The notes under the pieces are model-generated. The model had not been told where the DNA came from. It did not search any database and saw only the letters and a program-made list of their open reading frames with translations. A stretch of 64,000 nt of DNA from Hygrophila difformis (lineage: Eukaryota; Streptophyta; Magnoliopsida; Lamiales; Acanthaceae): positions 21,668,444 to 21,732,443 of the forward strand of contig JAOANR010000010.1 of NCBI GenBank assembly GCA_030278955.1, in the 5' to 3' direction. Position 1 is the stretch's first letter; the number at the start of each line of letters is the position of its first letter. This document shows, one piece after another, positions 27,527 to 40,256 of the stretch. The position numbers and the translations under genes were made by a program.

Positions 27527-30341
27527 ATGAATGCGATTAGCATGTCGTTGAATGCATCGGCAACGTTTTCAGATTTGAGTTCTGCGTTCAATGGTACTTT
27601 TTAGAATTTTTGAATTTTGAGTATTTTTATCGCAGATCGTCGTTTTTGATTTTATGTATGTTTTTTGAGTTTTGAGTTTTGCTTTGATATGTTTCTCTTT
27701 TTTTGTGTTTTCTGAAGTTTCATATATATATGTTCATTTAAGCGTCAAAACGTTTGTACATGTGATTATGAGGGACAGAACCATTATATTTTCATCGATG
27801 CAAGCCTAGCATTTTCAGCGATGCATTACTAGCATTTTCAGCGATCACTGTCTAGCATTTTCAGCGATGGACATTAAGCATTTTAAGCGATGGTTTATGT
27901 CAGCTATGTATATTTATTATTTTAATGGGAATTCTTTGTTTATTTCTTCACAGGTAACATAAATTGGAGTGAGTTAAGTTTTGTTACAGCTGATGATGCG
28001 TTTAGTTTTTATTGTGATTATGCTCATAGTTTAGGTTTCTCGGTAAGGAAAATGTATGAGAGACCAAAGCCACATGAAGTTGATAGATTGTTCTATTTAC
28101 AATATGCGTGCAATAAGGAAGGATTTCGTCGTGGTTGTTTGTTTGATAGTGATTCATCTTGTCGTTCTAAGAGTCTGAAATTTCGTAGGAGTGATGAAAC
28201 CCGAACTGGTTGTGAAGCAAAGGTGAGGTTACATTATAAAACTGATGAAAAAATTTATAGAGTTGTGTTTTTCTGTGGTGATCATAATCATGCTCTGCAT
28301 GGACCATCAAGGAAGCATATGTTGAAATCGAATAGAAGAGTTGATGAGTTACACAGTGTTGTTGCTGGTATACATGAAGAAGTTGGATTGTCATTGAGGT
28401 CATCGTATGACTTGTTGAGTATGGGTGCTGGAGGTAGTGGACTTGTAGGATTTTTAAAGGACGATTTGAAGAATGCACTTGTTAGAAGGCGGCAAAGAAA
28501 TTTAAAAGTAGGGGATGCTGGTGTTGTATTGAAGTATTTCTCTGAGAAATGTGTCAGTAATCCATTTTTCTTCCATGAGTATGATCTGGATAATGATGAG
28601 AGAATTACAAATATCTTTTGGTCAGATGCTGAAATGAGGATGGATTATCAAGCTTTTGGTGATAGTGTGACCTTTGATACAACGTATCGGACAAATAAAA
28701 ATTACAGACCATTAGCTGTTTTTGTTGGATTCAATCATCACCGACAAACTTCTATTTTTGGAGCTGCATTGATGCTTGATGAAACTCAAAGATCATTTGA
28801 GTGGCTATTTAAAACATTTTTGAAGTGTATGGGGGATAAGGCACCTCAAACGATTTTCACAGATCAAGATTGTGCGATGGCACCGGCAATTAGGAAAATT
28901 TTGCCTAATACCTATCATGCTTTATGTAGTTGGCACATTATAGAAAATGCGAAAAAAAAATTGGAGTCAACTGTACACACCGAGGTAAATATTTAGTTAT
29001 TTTTACTTTCAATTGTTTTTTCGATTTAGATATTGATATGTACATGTTGAACTCATTTTTTTAGGTTTGATAAGCTATTTCATCATTTGGTATATGATGT
29101 GAGGACAGAGATGGAATTTGAGGTGGAATGGGAATACATGCTATCAACTTGTTTCTCACAATCTGAACATAGGTGGTTGTCGACTACTTATAATTTGAGA
29201 AGTCAATGGTCCGCTGCTTGGGTTAAAAATCATTTTACTGCAGGAATGAGGACTACTCAGCTAAGTGAATCTTTTAACTCAGTTGTGAAACGGTATGAAT
29301 AAATTTCATTTTCAGTGATAGTTGAATAGTTATTTTCAGCGAGGCTATACTGTTTTGATCAGCGAGAGAGTTCTATTTATTTCAGCGATGTGTGTTTGCT
29401 TTATGTAGTTGAGAATTTGATTTTCACATCCCCATATTGTGTTGACATTTCACAGGTTCTTAAGGCCAGTTGATAACTATGTTGAGTTCTTTGCACATTT
29501 TGAAAGGGTTGTGGAGTCAAGGAGGGATAATGAACGGATGGAAGATTTTAAGGCAGATGATAGACAAGTTTCTGCCAGGTTTATTATGAATCCACTATTG
29601 AAATATATAGCTGAGAAGTATACACCAAATGTGTTCAATATTTACAACAATGAGTATGATGTGTCATTTGGGTATGTGGTTGAGCTTCAACCAGATGCAT
29701 TATTTATCGTGTTTGCAAGAGAGAAGATGCAGATTCAAAGATGATTGGTGATCATGTCAATGTTAACATTGATGATGGTACAATTGGATGCAATTGCAAT
29801 ATGTTTGAGAATATGGGGATTTTATGTTGTCATGCTCTGAGGGTGATGGATGTTCTGTCAGGAAGTGGAGCAAAAATGTTTCATACTATTCCAGATAAAT
29901 ATATTTTGCAGCGATGGTCAAGGAATGCAAAATGTGATCTTAGTTATGTTGATGTTGGTGTTGGAAAAGAAACAAATGTGGTCAATGCAGCATCTAGATA
30001 CCGGAAATTGTGTGGCTTGTTTTTGAAGTCAGCAATTGTGTTGTCACGAAATGAGGATGCTTGTGAATCGTTTATGTATGACTTTGAGACATTGATGAAA
30101 ACAAAGTATGACAATATTGATATTAACAAAGAGTCGGGTAATTTCTAATCAAAGACATATTTATGTTTTTGCTTTTTTGAAATTAGTGTTTCTCAATGTT
30201 TTTGTTTTCTTTGCAGAGATTGGAAGTACATCAGATTACTCAAATTTGCATTTAAGGGAAAGAGAAACGTGTAAAGGCGGAAGAAATCGAACAAGAGAAT
30301 GGTCTCTATTTCTGAAGCTGTTCGGAAAAAGAAAGAGTTAG
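27527..30341 (+). pseudogene. MULE transposase (FAR1-type DNA binding, DDE, SWIM), frame-broken
   Basis: Predicted exons are 27527-27593, 27954-28984, 29065-29292, 29456 to about 29735, about 29735-30139 and 30217-30341. Exon 2 starts with a FAR1-like domain (FSFYCDYAHSLGFSVRK...FYLQYACNKEGFR...TGCEAKVR). It continues into the MULE catalytic core: FDTTY (first Asp), VFVGFNHH, FTDQDCAM (second Asp) and LCSWHI. Later exons give NSVVKR, FFAHFERVVESRR and the SWIM finger CNCN...GILCCHALRV near 29790-29850. The protein would bind the element ends and cut DNA in the nucleus. Two problems are visible. Exon 2 ends in phase 0 but exon 3 needs phase 2. The frame also shifts between FIVFARE and MIGDHVNVN near 29722-29741. 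The copy is therefore probably inactive unless splicing repairs it. Confidence 0.85.
27780..27895 (+). repeat. Cluster of TTTTCAGCGATG motifs in transposase intron 1
   Basis: Three GCATTTTCAGCGAT copies and one GCATTTTAAGCGATGG lie within about 110 bp in the first intron. All have the same orientation as the gene. Confidence 0.8.
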
Positions 30342-30429
30342 AACATCGTAAACGGATGCAGAAATGAAGATTTTTATTTTTTTAGAAATGACATGAAGTG
30401 TATTGATCATTAATATTGTATTGATCGAC

Positions 30430-30910
30430 TTAGTTCAGTGCTAACTAATGCAATTCAACGATGATTACTTATATACGAAAGCGATGATCGTTATGCAATT
30501 CAGCGATGAAAGTTAGTTTTAATAAAAAATAACCGTGTAGTATTTAATAAGAAAATGTTACAATGTCTCAGAAAATCGCGTAAAGAATGCAATTCAGCGA
30601 TGAATAGATATACACGAGAGCGATTATCAAAAATTGAGCGATGGAAATTAGTTAAATGTAAAATAACCGTATAGTATTTTAATAAAGTTTTACAATGTTT
30701 CAGAAATCGCGTAACTAATGTAATTTAGCGATGGTTACCTATTGAAAAAAGCGATCATCATAGTGCAATTCAGCGATGGAGATGAGTTAATAAAAAATAA
30801 CCGTGTAGTAGTTAATAAAAATTTTACAATGTTTTCAGAATTCGCGTAACGTCTAGTAACGCGATTAATAAAAATAACCGTCAAGATTTCACCGTGTAGT
30901 ATTTAATGTC
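30430..30910 (+). repeat. Tandem ~130 bp units with CAATTCAGCGATG and AATAACCGTGTAGT
   Basis: Downstream of the transposase about four diverged units repeat. Each holds a CAATTCAGCGATG, a GAAAGCGAT-type variant, AAAATAACCGTGTAGTATT and a TTTACAATGTTTCAGAAATCGCGTAA block. The region is noncoding and separates the transposase from the Ulp1 gene. Confidence 0.75.
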
Positions 30911-31718
30911 AATTTAACCGCCAATTATTAATTTATCGCTGTCGATACTTTCTCTAGGGCTTTTCAGCGATTTAGCGATTCTCTGCGTCTACGGCGAACG
31001 GCGATTGTTTTTCTACGGCGAACGGCGAACGGTGATACTTTACTTTTGTGTTATCAAGAATGGCTGAAAAAGTGCATACTCAGGTCTGTTGCGTTCCATC
31101 TAGCATTTGTCTTTTAAATAATATCCTGAACGAGAGTGACGGAGATGGGAAGAAAGAGTTTATTCACGAAACTTGCTTCAGTTGTCTGCTTATGTTCAAA
31201 ATGTGCATGCTCAAGGTTGATCCTATTATAACTTCGATTAATCAGTGGAGCATTTAGGAGGAATGCTTTATTATTGATAAAAACCGTCGATGGAGGTTTA
31301 GAGATGAAGACATTCATAAAGTATATGGTTTGCCATGGGGAGTCGATAAATTTATAATAGATTTGAAGAATAATGAGATTGGTTATGATTTTGCTGATGA
31401 ATTTTGTGAAAAGTATTCTCTTATTACGAATAAGAAGGAGCCTAATCGGATACCTGTTAAGGATCTTAGAGCTATTTTAGAGAATACGGAGAATACTGAA
31501 ATTCCATTGGATGACTACTGGAGGATGTATGTTTTGTTTGCTCTGCAGAAAGTCTTTACTCCTAACTCAGGGAGGGTTGTAAACAAAAGGTATCTTCAGT
31601 TTCTTAGATCTCCGGAAGAAGCTTTAAGGTACAATTGGTGTCTTCATATTAGACAATTTCTTATCAAATCTCTGAATGAGTATAAGACAAAATTGGATAA
31701 GGGAACCAGTGCTCAAGC

Positions 31719-34312
31719 TGTAATACCCGAGAATTTTCCAACATAAAATAAAACAATAATTAAATAAATAAATAATAAATAAAATAAATACTATAAATAA
31801 ATAAACAAATCCAGCAAATAAAAGAAATAAATAAAGATAAGGAAATGAGAAATGAGATTTTTACTTAAAAAGGAATTAAAGGAATTTAATCCAATAAAAG
31901 GATGGATAAATGGTACACCAAAACCCGACACTAATGAACTCGAGTATTCGAGTCCAAAACATCCAATTAGACTGAGAATAAAATTAGAGAGAAAGTATGA
32001 ACCCGAATATACCCCGGAAATCGGAATTCGGGAGCATAGAGGGATAGAAACCCGAAAGAGAGGCGGAAAAGCACGACGGATCGCACGACCCGCCCGGACC
32101 GAAGTCCAGGCGAAGTCGGCGCGGTGGCCGCGCGGTGAAGGGGCTTTAGCGCGCCACGACCGCGCCACTTCACAGATTCGTTTGTTGCGTGAATCTCTCG
32201 CCCGAACGCGGATTTTTCGACTTTCGGTTGAACATCTCTCGACTCAAGACCTTTAGGTCGGTTGTGGACGCTCTAGGGATTGAGAATTCTATAAATAAGC
32301 CCCTTGGGAGCCCCAAACAAGCTTACAAAACCCTACAATCTTCTATACGTTCGAAACCCTAAATTCGGAGTCGACGGAAAGCACCAAACGGAGGCAGCAG
32401 CTTTGGACGAAAATCCGAGGTCTCCAAACGTTGTGGTAAGCTCTAGTCCGATAAATCTTTTCACGTTTCAATCCGAAAACGGATTCTAACTTCGGTTCTT
32501 TTCTTTCTACACCCCGTATCGAATCTAGATCGTAGAACCCGACGAACGAAGAGGAGAAACGGTGATCTGGAAGCCACGCCTCCGAACTAGACATCCCCGA
32601 CGTTCATAGACACTGTAAGTTAACTCTTACATGGTTTTGGGATGAATTAAAACATTCAAAACTAAAAGATTAACATGAAACCGAAATTCTGTCAACTATT
32701 ACTTTCTACCGGCGCAACAGATTTGTTGAATTTTTCCGACCCTTAAAACGAACTCAAACGGAAAAACTTAAAACACAAAAAACATTCCTAAGACTTAGAC
32801 CTAGCTACTGTAAAAATTTGGGAATTTTTGGAGTTGATTTGATAGGTGAAAACCCGTTGAAACCGAACTGTTTGAATCTAGATCTCGAAATCTTGGAAAG
32901 AACTTAGGAATGATCTTGATCACGTTTTTGACATAGGATCTAGGCTGTTGTAGATCTTTGGCCGAACATGAAAGTTGTAGATAAATTTCTTAAGATGATC
33001 CCTGTCAAATTTCATTAAATTTGGAGTTGAATTGATATGGTAGAATTTGGAATCTTGAAACTGTGACATATTAAACTCGGACAGAATTCCTCTTATGCGA
33101 AAATTGGTAATTTTGACCTACTTAGGTATCTCGGATTGAAAAAGTTAAAACACGAAAGTTGTAGATCTTGATGTTTCCGAGTCAGATATGAAAGTTTGGA
33201 ATTTTTGGAATTAAATCTGATTTTAGACGAATTTTGGAGTAAATTGTGATTACCGAGACAAAATCTTGAAATCTTGTTGAAAAATGGAATTAACCTTTAG
33301 GGTTGAAACGAATTGAAATATTATTTCTAAATTAATACAATGGAAGGCAGATTTTAAAAACTAAATCCCCTTACAAACTTGATAAATTAAAATTAGGGGT
33401 GAGTGCTCTGCAGGGTGCCCCCTAACGATTCACTTCGTGCCGTAATGGACGATGGTGACCCCGCGCGCTAAATTTGAGATATGGATTGCCTAAACGGCGA
33501 AACTTAGAGCCTACACTCTCGTGAATATCTGTATGGGTTTCCCGAGGCTCCGGAGTGGTACTGGGTATGGCTGATACGGTTGCGGCCGCCGGGCTACCGG
33601 CTAAACTTGTTGACATCGCGATGCTATCGTGAAACTTTGAAATACCAAATCGGGAATGTAATGGGGATTCTAAATTAAATTAAATTAGATTAAATTATGT
33701 TGTTGTCCAATTAAATTATTTAAATGCTTTATTTAAATTATGGCTATTATCTTGAACCATGTGATATGTGTTATTAAATAGAGCCTGAGATAAATTATGC
33801 TATTGGATATGGATTAGATGAAACTAAATATTATGTTATTATCATGCTTTGTTAAATTATTAAATTTATGGCTTTTAAACCCTACGATCATGCATGTGTT
33901 AACTTACTCAGCAATTTTGCTGACCAAAACCATTTTTATTCCTTTCCTTACAGAATATGTGGAATGAGCATGTGTGAGCACGATTCATGCATGGGATTTT
34001 GGGGATTGTTATTTTGCTTTAAAATTTCGTACTTAGACTATATTATGAACGGGCCTGTTTAACCCGTGTTTTGGCCATGTCGGCCCTTTTTATATTTTCC
34101 GCTGCGATACTGTACTAAACTAAATATTTCCGCTGCGCTATGCTATTATTATTTTCGAATTATATTGTATGGGCTATTTTGAATGCTTTAAATGTTTTAA
34201 ATACTGCAATACCTAGCTTTGCATCTCTTTAGTAAGCTCGGAGAAACCGTGTCTTACAAGGGAGATGTGGCGGTGAACCCCGACCTGGGTGACCAAAAAC
34301 CGGGGTGTTACA
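31719..34312 (+). repeat. 5' LTR
   Basis: About 2594 bp starting TGTAATACCCGAGAATTTTCC and ending GGGTGTTACA. A TATA box (CTATAAATAAG) lies near 32290, giving a likely transcription start about 570 bp into the LTR. The many short open frames inside are LTR sequence, not genes. Confidence 0.95.
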
Positions 34313-34314
34313 AG

Positions 34315-34326
34315 TTGGTATCAGAG
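34315..34326 (+). other. Primer binding site (initiator methionine tRNA)
   Basis: TTGGTATCAGAGC begins 2-3 bases after the LTR end, matching the usual tRNA-iMet complement that primes minus-strand synthesis. Confidence 0.85.
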
Positions 34327-34541
34327 CCCGGCTATTTTTAAACTATTATTTTTAAACCATTATTATTTTTAAACTATTATTTTTAAACTACTAGTAATAT
34401 TTTGACTATTATTTTAAATTTTAAATTATTATTTCCATGGAGAAATTTTTTTTAAAACCCATGGGAAAAATATATATATATGGTGCATTAAATTATTATT
34501 GGGGGGAAATATCATTTGCATATGCATGTTGCATCTCTGCT

Positions 34542-34665
34542 ATGAACTTAGAATCTTGGAAACTTGAACTTAGAATCTTGGCGAAACTTGAACTTAGCAT
34601 CTTGGCGAAACTTGAACTTAGAATCTTGGAAACTCGAACCTAGAATCTTGGCGAATATTAACTTA
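34542..34665 (+). repeat. Five ~24 bp tandem units (GAACTTAGAATCTTGGCGAAACTT)
   Basis: Five near-identical units with a core of AACTTAGAATCTTGG lie in the leader between the primer binding site and the first ORF. Confidence 0.85.
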
Positions 34666-34684
34666 GATCTCTTACTTGCGCTAG

Positions 34685-35284
34685 ATGGCTAGTCAGGACA
34701 TGATGCAGTTGATGATCAAGATGATGAACGCTCACCTTGACACCCAACAAACCATACAACAAATGAAAAATCGTATAGCTCACTTGGAGGCAAATCTGCA
34801 CCAAATGGGAGACTTAAGGGAAGCTGACCTCCAGCACTTCCTGAACTTGAGAGCCGCTGATCAAGATCGCATAAAAGACTTAGAAACTCAAGTGCAAAAA
34901 CTCACCGAACGGAGCGATGCTGTGATAGATAGAGTTGAGGATCTAGGGACGGACCTGCTTGACCTCACTGATATAGTAGTACCATATAGCCCTGTGGAAG
35001 ACCACTTGATGGGACCACGAAGCCCAACACCCCCAGTGGAGAGCCCGTCTGGCCTTATCCATGGACGCTACGGAACCCTTGGGCTCTGGCCCCACATGGT
35101 CCTCCCATCGCCAAACCCGAGCCCCGTGGAGAACCATCCGGAGGAGACACCGGACCCAGTTCCGGAAGCCGCCGATCCACCATCCCCAGTGTTTCATGGA
35201 CCTTTGGGCACCGGCCAGGTCTCTGATGAGGATGACCCTATGGAAGACCCCGCTACTCTGCCAGAGGACGCAGAGGTCTTTTAG
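34685..35284 (+). CDS. Element-encoded coiled-coil protein of unknown function
   Basis: 199 residues from an ATG after the leader. Residues ~1-100 are a heptad-rich coiled coil (MQLMIKMMNAHLDTQQTIQQ, then IKDLETQVQKLTERSDAVID). The remainder is Pro/Glu/Asp-rich and disordered, ending with DEDDPMEDPATLPEDAEVF. It occupies the position of gag but has no capsid or zinc-knuckle (CCHC) motif, so I do not call it Gag. It might help trans-packaging; that is speculation. Confidence 0.5.
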   Translation: MASQDMMQLMIKMMNAHLDTQQTIQQMKNRIAHLEANLHQMGDLREADLQHFLNLRAADQDRIKDLETQVQKLTERSDAVIDRVEDLGTDLLDLTDIVVPYSPVEDHLMGPRSPTPPVESPSGLIHGRYGTLGLWPHMVLPSPNPSPVENHPEETPDPVPEAADPPSPVFHGPLGTGQVSDEDDPMEDPATLPEDAEVF

Positions 35285-35602
35285 ATACTTTATCTTAGAT
35301 AGTACATCTATTTTGCGCATCCTATTACTTGTATTAAATTTCTTTTAAAGGAATAAAATGTGAGTTGATTTTTTTTGAAATCCTTCAGCCCAAAATTATA
35401 AAAAAAAAGAGAGACGAACCGGAACAGTTCCACCGCATTTTCGCTAAACAACAACAGTCAAATCGGACAACTGAACAAGGATACAACGGGAACATAAACT
35501 ACGAAACAAAACACAGCAAGATCATCCTTGTACAGTCCATAAGAAAACAACTAAATAAAACACTACCACCGCAAGCCTAGATGGAAATGCGGAAACAAAG
35601 GA

Positions 35603-36928
35603 TCACTGGTCGGGAGGCGGGAACTGACGACGCATATACTCGTCCATCTGACGCATGTAGGCGTACATATCGGTCATGGAGGCCTGCTGCTCCAGCTGTC
35701 TCGTAGTGATCGTATCCATGCGAGCCTGGTACAGGTCCATCCTGGCATCCAGAGCGTCGTAGCGAGCCTGCCCGGCTGCAAACCCCGCATCCATACTAAG
35801 CTGCATACCCTGCAGCATCTGAACTATCTGCGGCATCTCCGCACCCTGCTGGGGAACCTCGGGAGGCGGAGGTGGCTGCTCAGGAGGAACAACTAGAATC
35901 AAACCATCACCGTTGGGCTCCGGGCGAAGGACAGCCGGAGGAGCCCCACGTCGAAGAGCACTGCGTCGAGGGGCGTAGCTAGGGATACGGTAGTAGCCGC
36001 CAGCGGATAGCTCGTAAGGATCCGTCTCTGGTGACGTACGGATCCCCTGAGCCGCACACATGCCGCAAATAAGATGAACATGGGTAATCACCCTGCTTCC
36101 TCATCCTCGGCGCATACCCCTCAGGTTGTCTGCGATACAAGCCCCAACATTCACCCTACCACCCCGGGCGAGAAAGCAAATGGTCTCATAGACGTGGTCG
36201 ATAACAATGTGGCTCCGGGTGATCGGCCGGACACGGCCTAACCATATCTGAGCTAGCTCGCGCCACGGAGAGTCCATCGTCGTCAACCTCAGCTCGTGAT
36301 CATGCTCGAGCAGAGGAGCCGTCAAGGTGCATAAAACGCCCCACGCAGGCGGGGGTATATGACCCTCAGGCTGTGGCCGGAACACGCCGTCGTCAGGAAG
36401 GCCAAAGTAGACGTTGATCGCCCGAGCACTGAAATCTAGATGGCGACCCCGAACCCAGACTTGAGACAAGTCACTGTTCTCCCCGAGACCGCCAATGTTG
36501 GCAATGACCTCCATAGCTAAGTACCCAGAAGCGACGCCCTCGGGATGGCGCGCAAGCCCAGTCCACTGAAGAAGACCCAAAACTGGACTAACCCTGTCGT
36601 CGTCCATATGGCGAGGATATATGCCTCTCTCCGGGACATAAGACCTGTTTCGACGAAGCTCGTCGAAGTAGAACTCCTGAGAGGCCATAGTAGCGAACCG
36701 ATACCTGTCGTGTCGACGGGGACGCACCTCGTCGGGGAGACCCTTGAGCTTAGGGCCCCGCTGCTCCTCGTCCTCCTCAGACTCGCTCTCGTCAAAATCA
36801 GACATCGCCGGAGCGGCAGTGCTAGGACCAGCCTCATCGCGCTGAGCAACTCGTCTCCTGGTCCTCGGGGGACACATGAGTGACGCCAAAACAACCCACA
36901 GAAAAAGCAGCATCCTGCAAATATCCAA
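35603..36928 (-). CDS. Antisense ORF resembling the 'putative plant transposon protein' domain
   Basis: A minus-strand frame encodes an acidic/basic N-terminal region (SDFDESESEEDEEQRGPKLK). It is followed by a domain with FYFDELRRNRSYVPERGIYP, LARHPEGVASGYLAMEVIAN, VWVRGRHLDFSARAINVYFG, LPDDGVF and WRELAQIWLGRVRPITRSHI, typical of a protein domain carried by many plant Ty3/gypsy elements. One in-frame TGA (36103-36101) separates the first 275 residues from a further 162. The second part has a Pro-rich stretch and a Met/Gln-rich coiled coil (MQLSMDAGFAAGQARYDALD). Function unknown. Orientation is opposite to pol and GC content is higher than its surroundings, suggesting capture. Confidence 0.6.
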
Positions 36929-37610
36929 CCAATACCAAATGTAAGGATAAATCCCACACGACGATTACACGAAGCATAATCTAGAAAACACGAGAACATG
37001 AAGTGGGAGCCCTAACACGAGCGATCAAGAGGATAACCAAACCAAGACTATGTCTAGAAAAGTCCCAAACCCCCTTGGGACATTTCGTCGAACACGTTGA
37101 GTGCACGATAAATCAAGGCCAAAGTTTACTTGTAAACACATGGGGAACGTCCCCAAAACAAAACAATTGCTTAGACAATAACTTATCATTATAATAGGGC
37201 ACAAATCGACGACAACGAACTCATCCGCATGCCCACAATACCAATACAAATCGGGAAATTCATGCTTTCCTTAAAATATGGAATCTAGTAAAACTTCCTC
37301 AAACTAGGCATGCATTGTGGCACAAATACTTCCTAATCAACAAAAATAACACCAAGTATCGCCCAAACTCGCTAATTGCATAAATTAAGTCTAAAAACAA
37401 CAAACCCCCAATTCTTGTCTCTAAACCCTAATTTTGAAATTCGCCCAAAGATTAAGGCTAATCAAGACATAAAATCTGAAATTGACAAGTAGAAGTAGTA
37501 GATGCATACCTTGCAAAGGAAAATCGAGGCCGGGAACGAGAGAATCGGGGGATGAGAGAACGAATTTGAGAGAAAACTAGAAGAAGCCTCGGAAGTGGAA
37601 ATGGGGCGGA

Positions 37611-40028
37611 ATGGCTCGCGCTCCGCGCGAGCCCTTTTACTCGAACTGCTATGGCCGCGCGGTCGCCGTGCGCCACCGCGCGGGCACCGCACGAGCCTCA
37701 AAGTTTGTTTTTTTTATTATTTTTTTTACCTTCCACTGTTTACTCGATGAGCTGTACGGCAAATTGTCCAAATGTGACTTCTGGCTGAAAGAAGTGGCAT
37801 TCCTCGGACACATAGTATCCGCTGATGGAGTATCAGTAGATCCGACAAAAGTCTCTGCCGTAACTGTATGGGCAACTCCGAAAAGTCCAACGGAAATAAG
37901 GAGTTTCCTTGGATTAGCCGGATATTATAGACGATTTGTGAAGGACTTTTCAAGGATTGCACGTCCTTTGACCCAGCTACTTAAGAAAGGAGCAAAATAC
38001 GAGTGGACCGAAGCATGTGAGACATCGTTTCAAGAGCTGAAGAAACGACTCACAACCACACCCGTATTAACATTACCATCAGAGAATGGTGACTTCGAAG
38101 TATATAGCGATGCTTCGAAGGAAGGTTTAGGTTGTGTCTTGATGCAAGACTCGAGAGTCGTAGCCTATGCATCACGCCAACTAAAACCTCACGAGGAAAA
38201 TTATCCGACACATGACCTGGAGTTGGCAGCGGTCGTTTTCGCTCTAAAGATATGGAGACATTATCTTTATGGGCGGAAGTGTCGAATGTTCACCGACCAC
38301 AAGAGCTTGCAATATATATTCACTCAGAAGGAGTTGAATTTGAGACAGCGAAGGTGGTTGGAACTTATTAAAGACTACGATTTAGAGATAGCATACCACG
38401 AGGGGAAGGCGAATGTGGTAGCCGATGCCCTAAGTCGGAAAACCCAACACGTGACAAACTCGTTGGTAATTCCGCCGGCGTTGTACATGGATTTGGCAAG
38501 ATTGGAGTTAGAACTTGTGCATCCTGGCACAGTGAGAGAAACGGTCAATGCCATGGTCGTAGAAACTCCAATATTAGACGAGATTCGACTCGCTCAACTG
38601 GGCGACCCGAAACTCGAGAAGATAAAAGGGTATATTGCCGAAGGAAAGGCAATAGGATTTGCTGTCCACGAGGATGGAAGCATCCGTTTCAAAGGGAGGT
38701 GGTGTGTACCTCTTAAATGTGCCGAATTGAAGCAAAGGCTGATGGAGGAAGGGCACAACACGCCATATTCCGTACATCCCGGAGGTGACAAGCTATACAA
38801 AGATCTGAAGAAGATCTATTGGTGGCCGGGAATGAAGAACGAAGTGGCAAATTTCGTGGCGAGATGTCTCACCTGCCAAAAGGTTAAGGCAGTGCGACAT
38901 AAACCCTTAGGATTGATGCAACCACTTGAGATTCCAAGTTGGAAGTGGGATAGCATCTCAATGGACTTTGTCTCGGGATTACCCCGATCACCTAAAGGCA
39001 TGAACAAGATTTGGGTGATTGTGGATAGGCTAACGAAGACAGCCATATTTATCCCAATGAAAGACACGTGGACTATGGACCAATTGGCCCGAGCCTACAT
39101 TGATAATGTGGTACGACGACATGGAGTACCACATGATATCATTTCCGATAGAGACAGTAGATTTGTCTCTCATTTCTGGACGGAGTTACAAAAAGCTCTC
39201 GGTACTCAAATCAAAATGAGCACCGCATTCCACCCGATGACGGACGGACAAACCGAGAGAACAATCCAAACACTAGAAGACATGCTGAGAGCATGTGTGT
39301 TGGAATTCAAAGGAAATTGGGAATCTCATTTACCCTTGATTGAGTTTTCCTATAATAATAGTTACCATGCTAGTATCGGCATGGCACCTTTCGAGGCATT
39401 GTATGGACGAAAGTGCCGAAGCCCTTTGAGCTGGGAAGAAAGCGATAAGTCCGTGGTAGTGGGACCACAACTTATCGAAGACATGGCTCAACAAATCAAA
39501 GTGATTCAAGGGAAGATGAAAGCCGCTCAAGACCGTCAAAAGAGTTATGCCGACGTGAGACGACGAGACCTAGAATTTCAAGTGGGAGATAGGGTCATGC
39601 TAAAGATATCACCCATGAAGGGGGTGATGCGCTTTGGCAAACGAGGGAAGTTAAGTCCTCGATACATAGGACCTTACGAAATTCTAGAACGAGTCGGAAC
39701 TCTAGCCTACCGATTGGCTTTACCGCCACACTTAGATCGAGTTCATAATGTCTTCCATGTCTCACAACTAAAGAAGTATGTGCCGGACTCGACACATGTA
39801 CTTCAACCGGAGATAATTGAGCTCGATGAAGATTTGACTTACGAGGAAGTCCCAGTGCGTATTCTCGATACTAAGGAACGAGTAACGAGGAACAAAACCG
39901 TCAAAATGATCAAGGTTCTTTGGTCAAACCACGAAAGTGAGACGGCAACTTGGGAAGTAGAATCCGACATGAGAGAACGATACCCGACATTGTTCCAACC
40001 CGATACCGACACAGTTATGGGGACATAA
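37611..40028 (+). CDS. Truncated gypsy pol: RT C-terminus, RNase H, integrase, chromodomain-like tail
   Basis: The 805-codon frame becomes pol-like at about residue 50 ([20 protein letters not shown]). Gag, protease and the RT YxDD region are absent. RNase H motifs are [43 protein letters not shown] and ADALSRK. Integrase has an HHCC zinc region ([10 protein letters not shown]...CLTCQK), then MDFVSGLP (Asp), ISDRDSRF (Asp) and DGQTERTIQ (Glu). The C-terminal [17 protein letters not shown] and M..RYPTLF resemble a chromodomain, pointing to a chromovirus such as the Tekay/Del group. The frame is fully open. Integration is plausible; reverse transcription would need a helper. Confidence 0.93.
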   Translation: MARAPREPFYSNCYGRAVAVRHRAGTARASKFVFFIIFFTFHCLLDELYGKLSKCDFWLKEVAFLGHIVSADGVSVDPTKVSAVTVWATPKSPTEIRSFLGLAGYYRRFVKDFSRIARPLTQLLKKGAKYEWTEACETSFQELKKRLTTTPVLTLPSENGDFEVYSDASKEGLGCVLMQDSRVVAYASRQLKPHEENYPTHDLELAAVVFALKIWRHYLYGRKCRMFTDHKSLQYIFTQKELNLRQRRWLELIKDYDLEIAYHEGKANVVADALSRKTQHVTNSLVIPPALYMDLARLELELVHPGTVRETVNAMVVETPILDEIRLAQLGDPKLEKIKGYIAEGKAIGFAVHEDGSIRFKGRWCVPLKCAELKQRLMEEGHNTPYSVHPGGDKLYKDLKKIYWWPGMKNEVANFVARCLTCQKVKAVRHKPLGLMQPLEIPSWKWDSISMDFVSGLPRSPKGMNKIWVIVDRLTKTAIFIPMKDTWTMDQLARAYIDNVVRRHGVPHDIISDRDSRFVSHFWTELQKALGTQIKMSTAFHPMTDGQTERTIQTLEDMLRACVLEFKGNWESHLPLIEFSYNNSYHASIGMAPFEALYGRKCRSPLSWEESDKSVVVGPQLIEDMAQQIKVIQGKMKAAQDRQKSYADVRRRDLEFQVGDRVMLKISPMKGVMRFGKRGKLSPRYIGPYEILERVGTLAYRLALPPHLDRVHNVFHVSQLKKYVPDSTHVLQPEIIELDEDLTYEEVPVRILDTKERVTRNKTVKMIKVLWSNHESETATWEVESDMRERYPTLFQPDTDTVMGT

Positions 40029-40256
40029 CTGCAATCTTAAGGGGGAGAGGATGTGATACCACCTACTTTTCGTGCATTTTTGTAAACTTTTGAACTACGT
40101 TATGGCTTGATCCCTTTACCGGGTACGTAGGCAGCTTAGAAGTTTTAATTCTAAGTTCAGTCACAACATAATAAAACAAATACAAGACCTTAGCACGAGA
40201 CGAGAAAAGCCGAAACACAACTTCGAGGACGAAGTTGATTCTTAAGGAGGGTAGAC

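Noticed and set aside
29905..29918. GCAGCGATGG inside the transposase SWIM exon
   Set aside because: It encodes the expected LQRW-type residues of the protein; one coding match is not evidence of an iteron.
31791..32594. Repeated open frames inside both LTRs (e.g. 125-134 codons, found twice identically)
   Set aside because: They lie wholly within the LTRs, have no domain and are duplicated only because the LTRs are.
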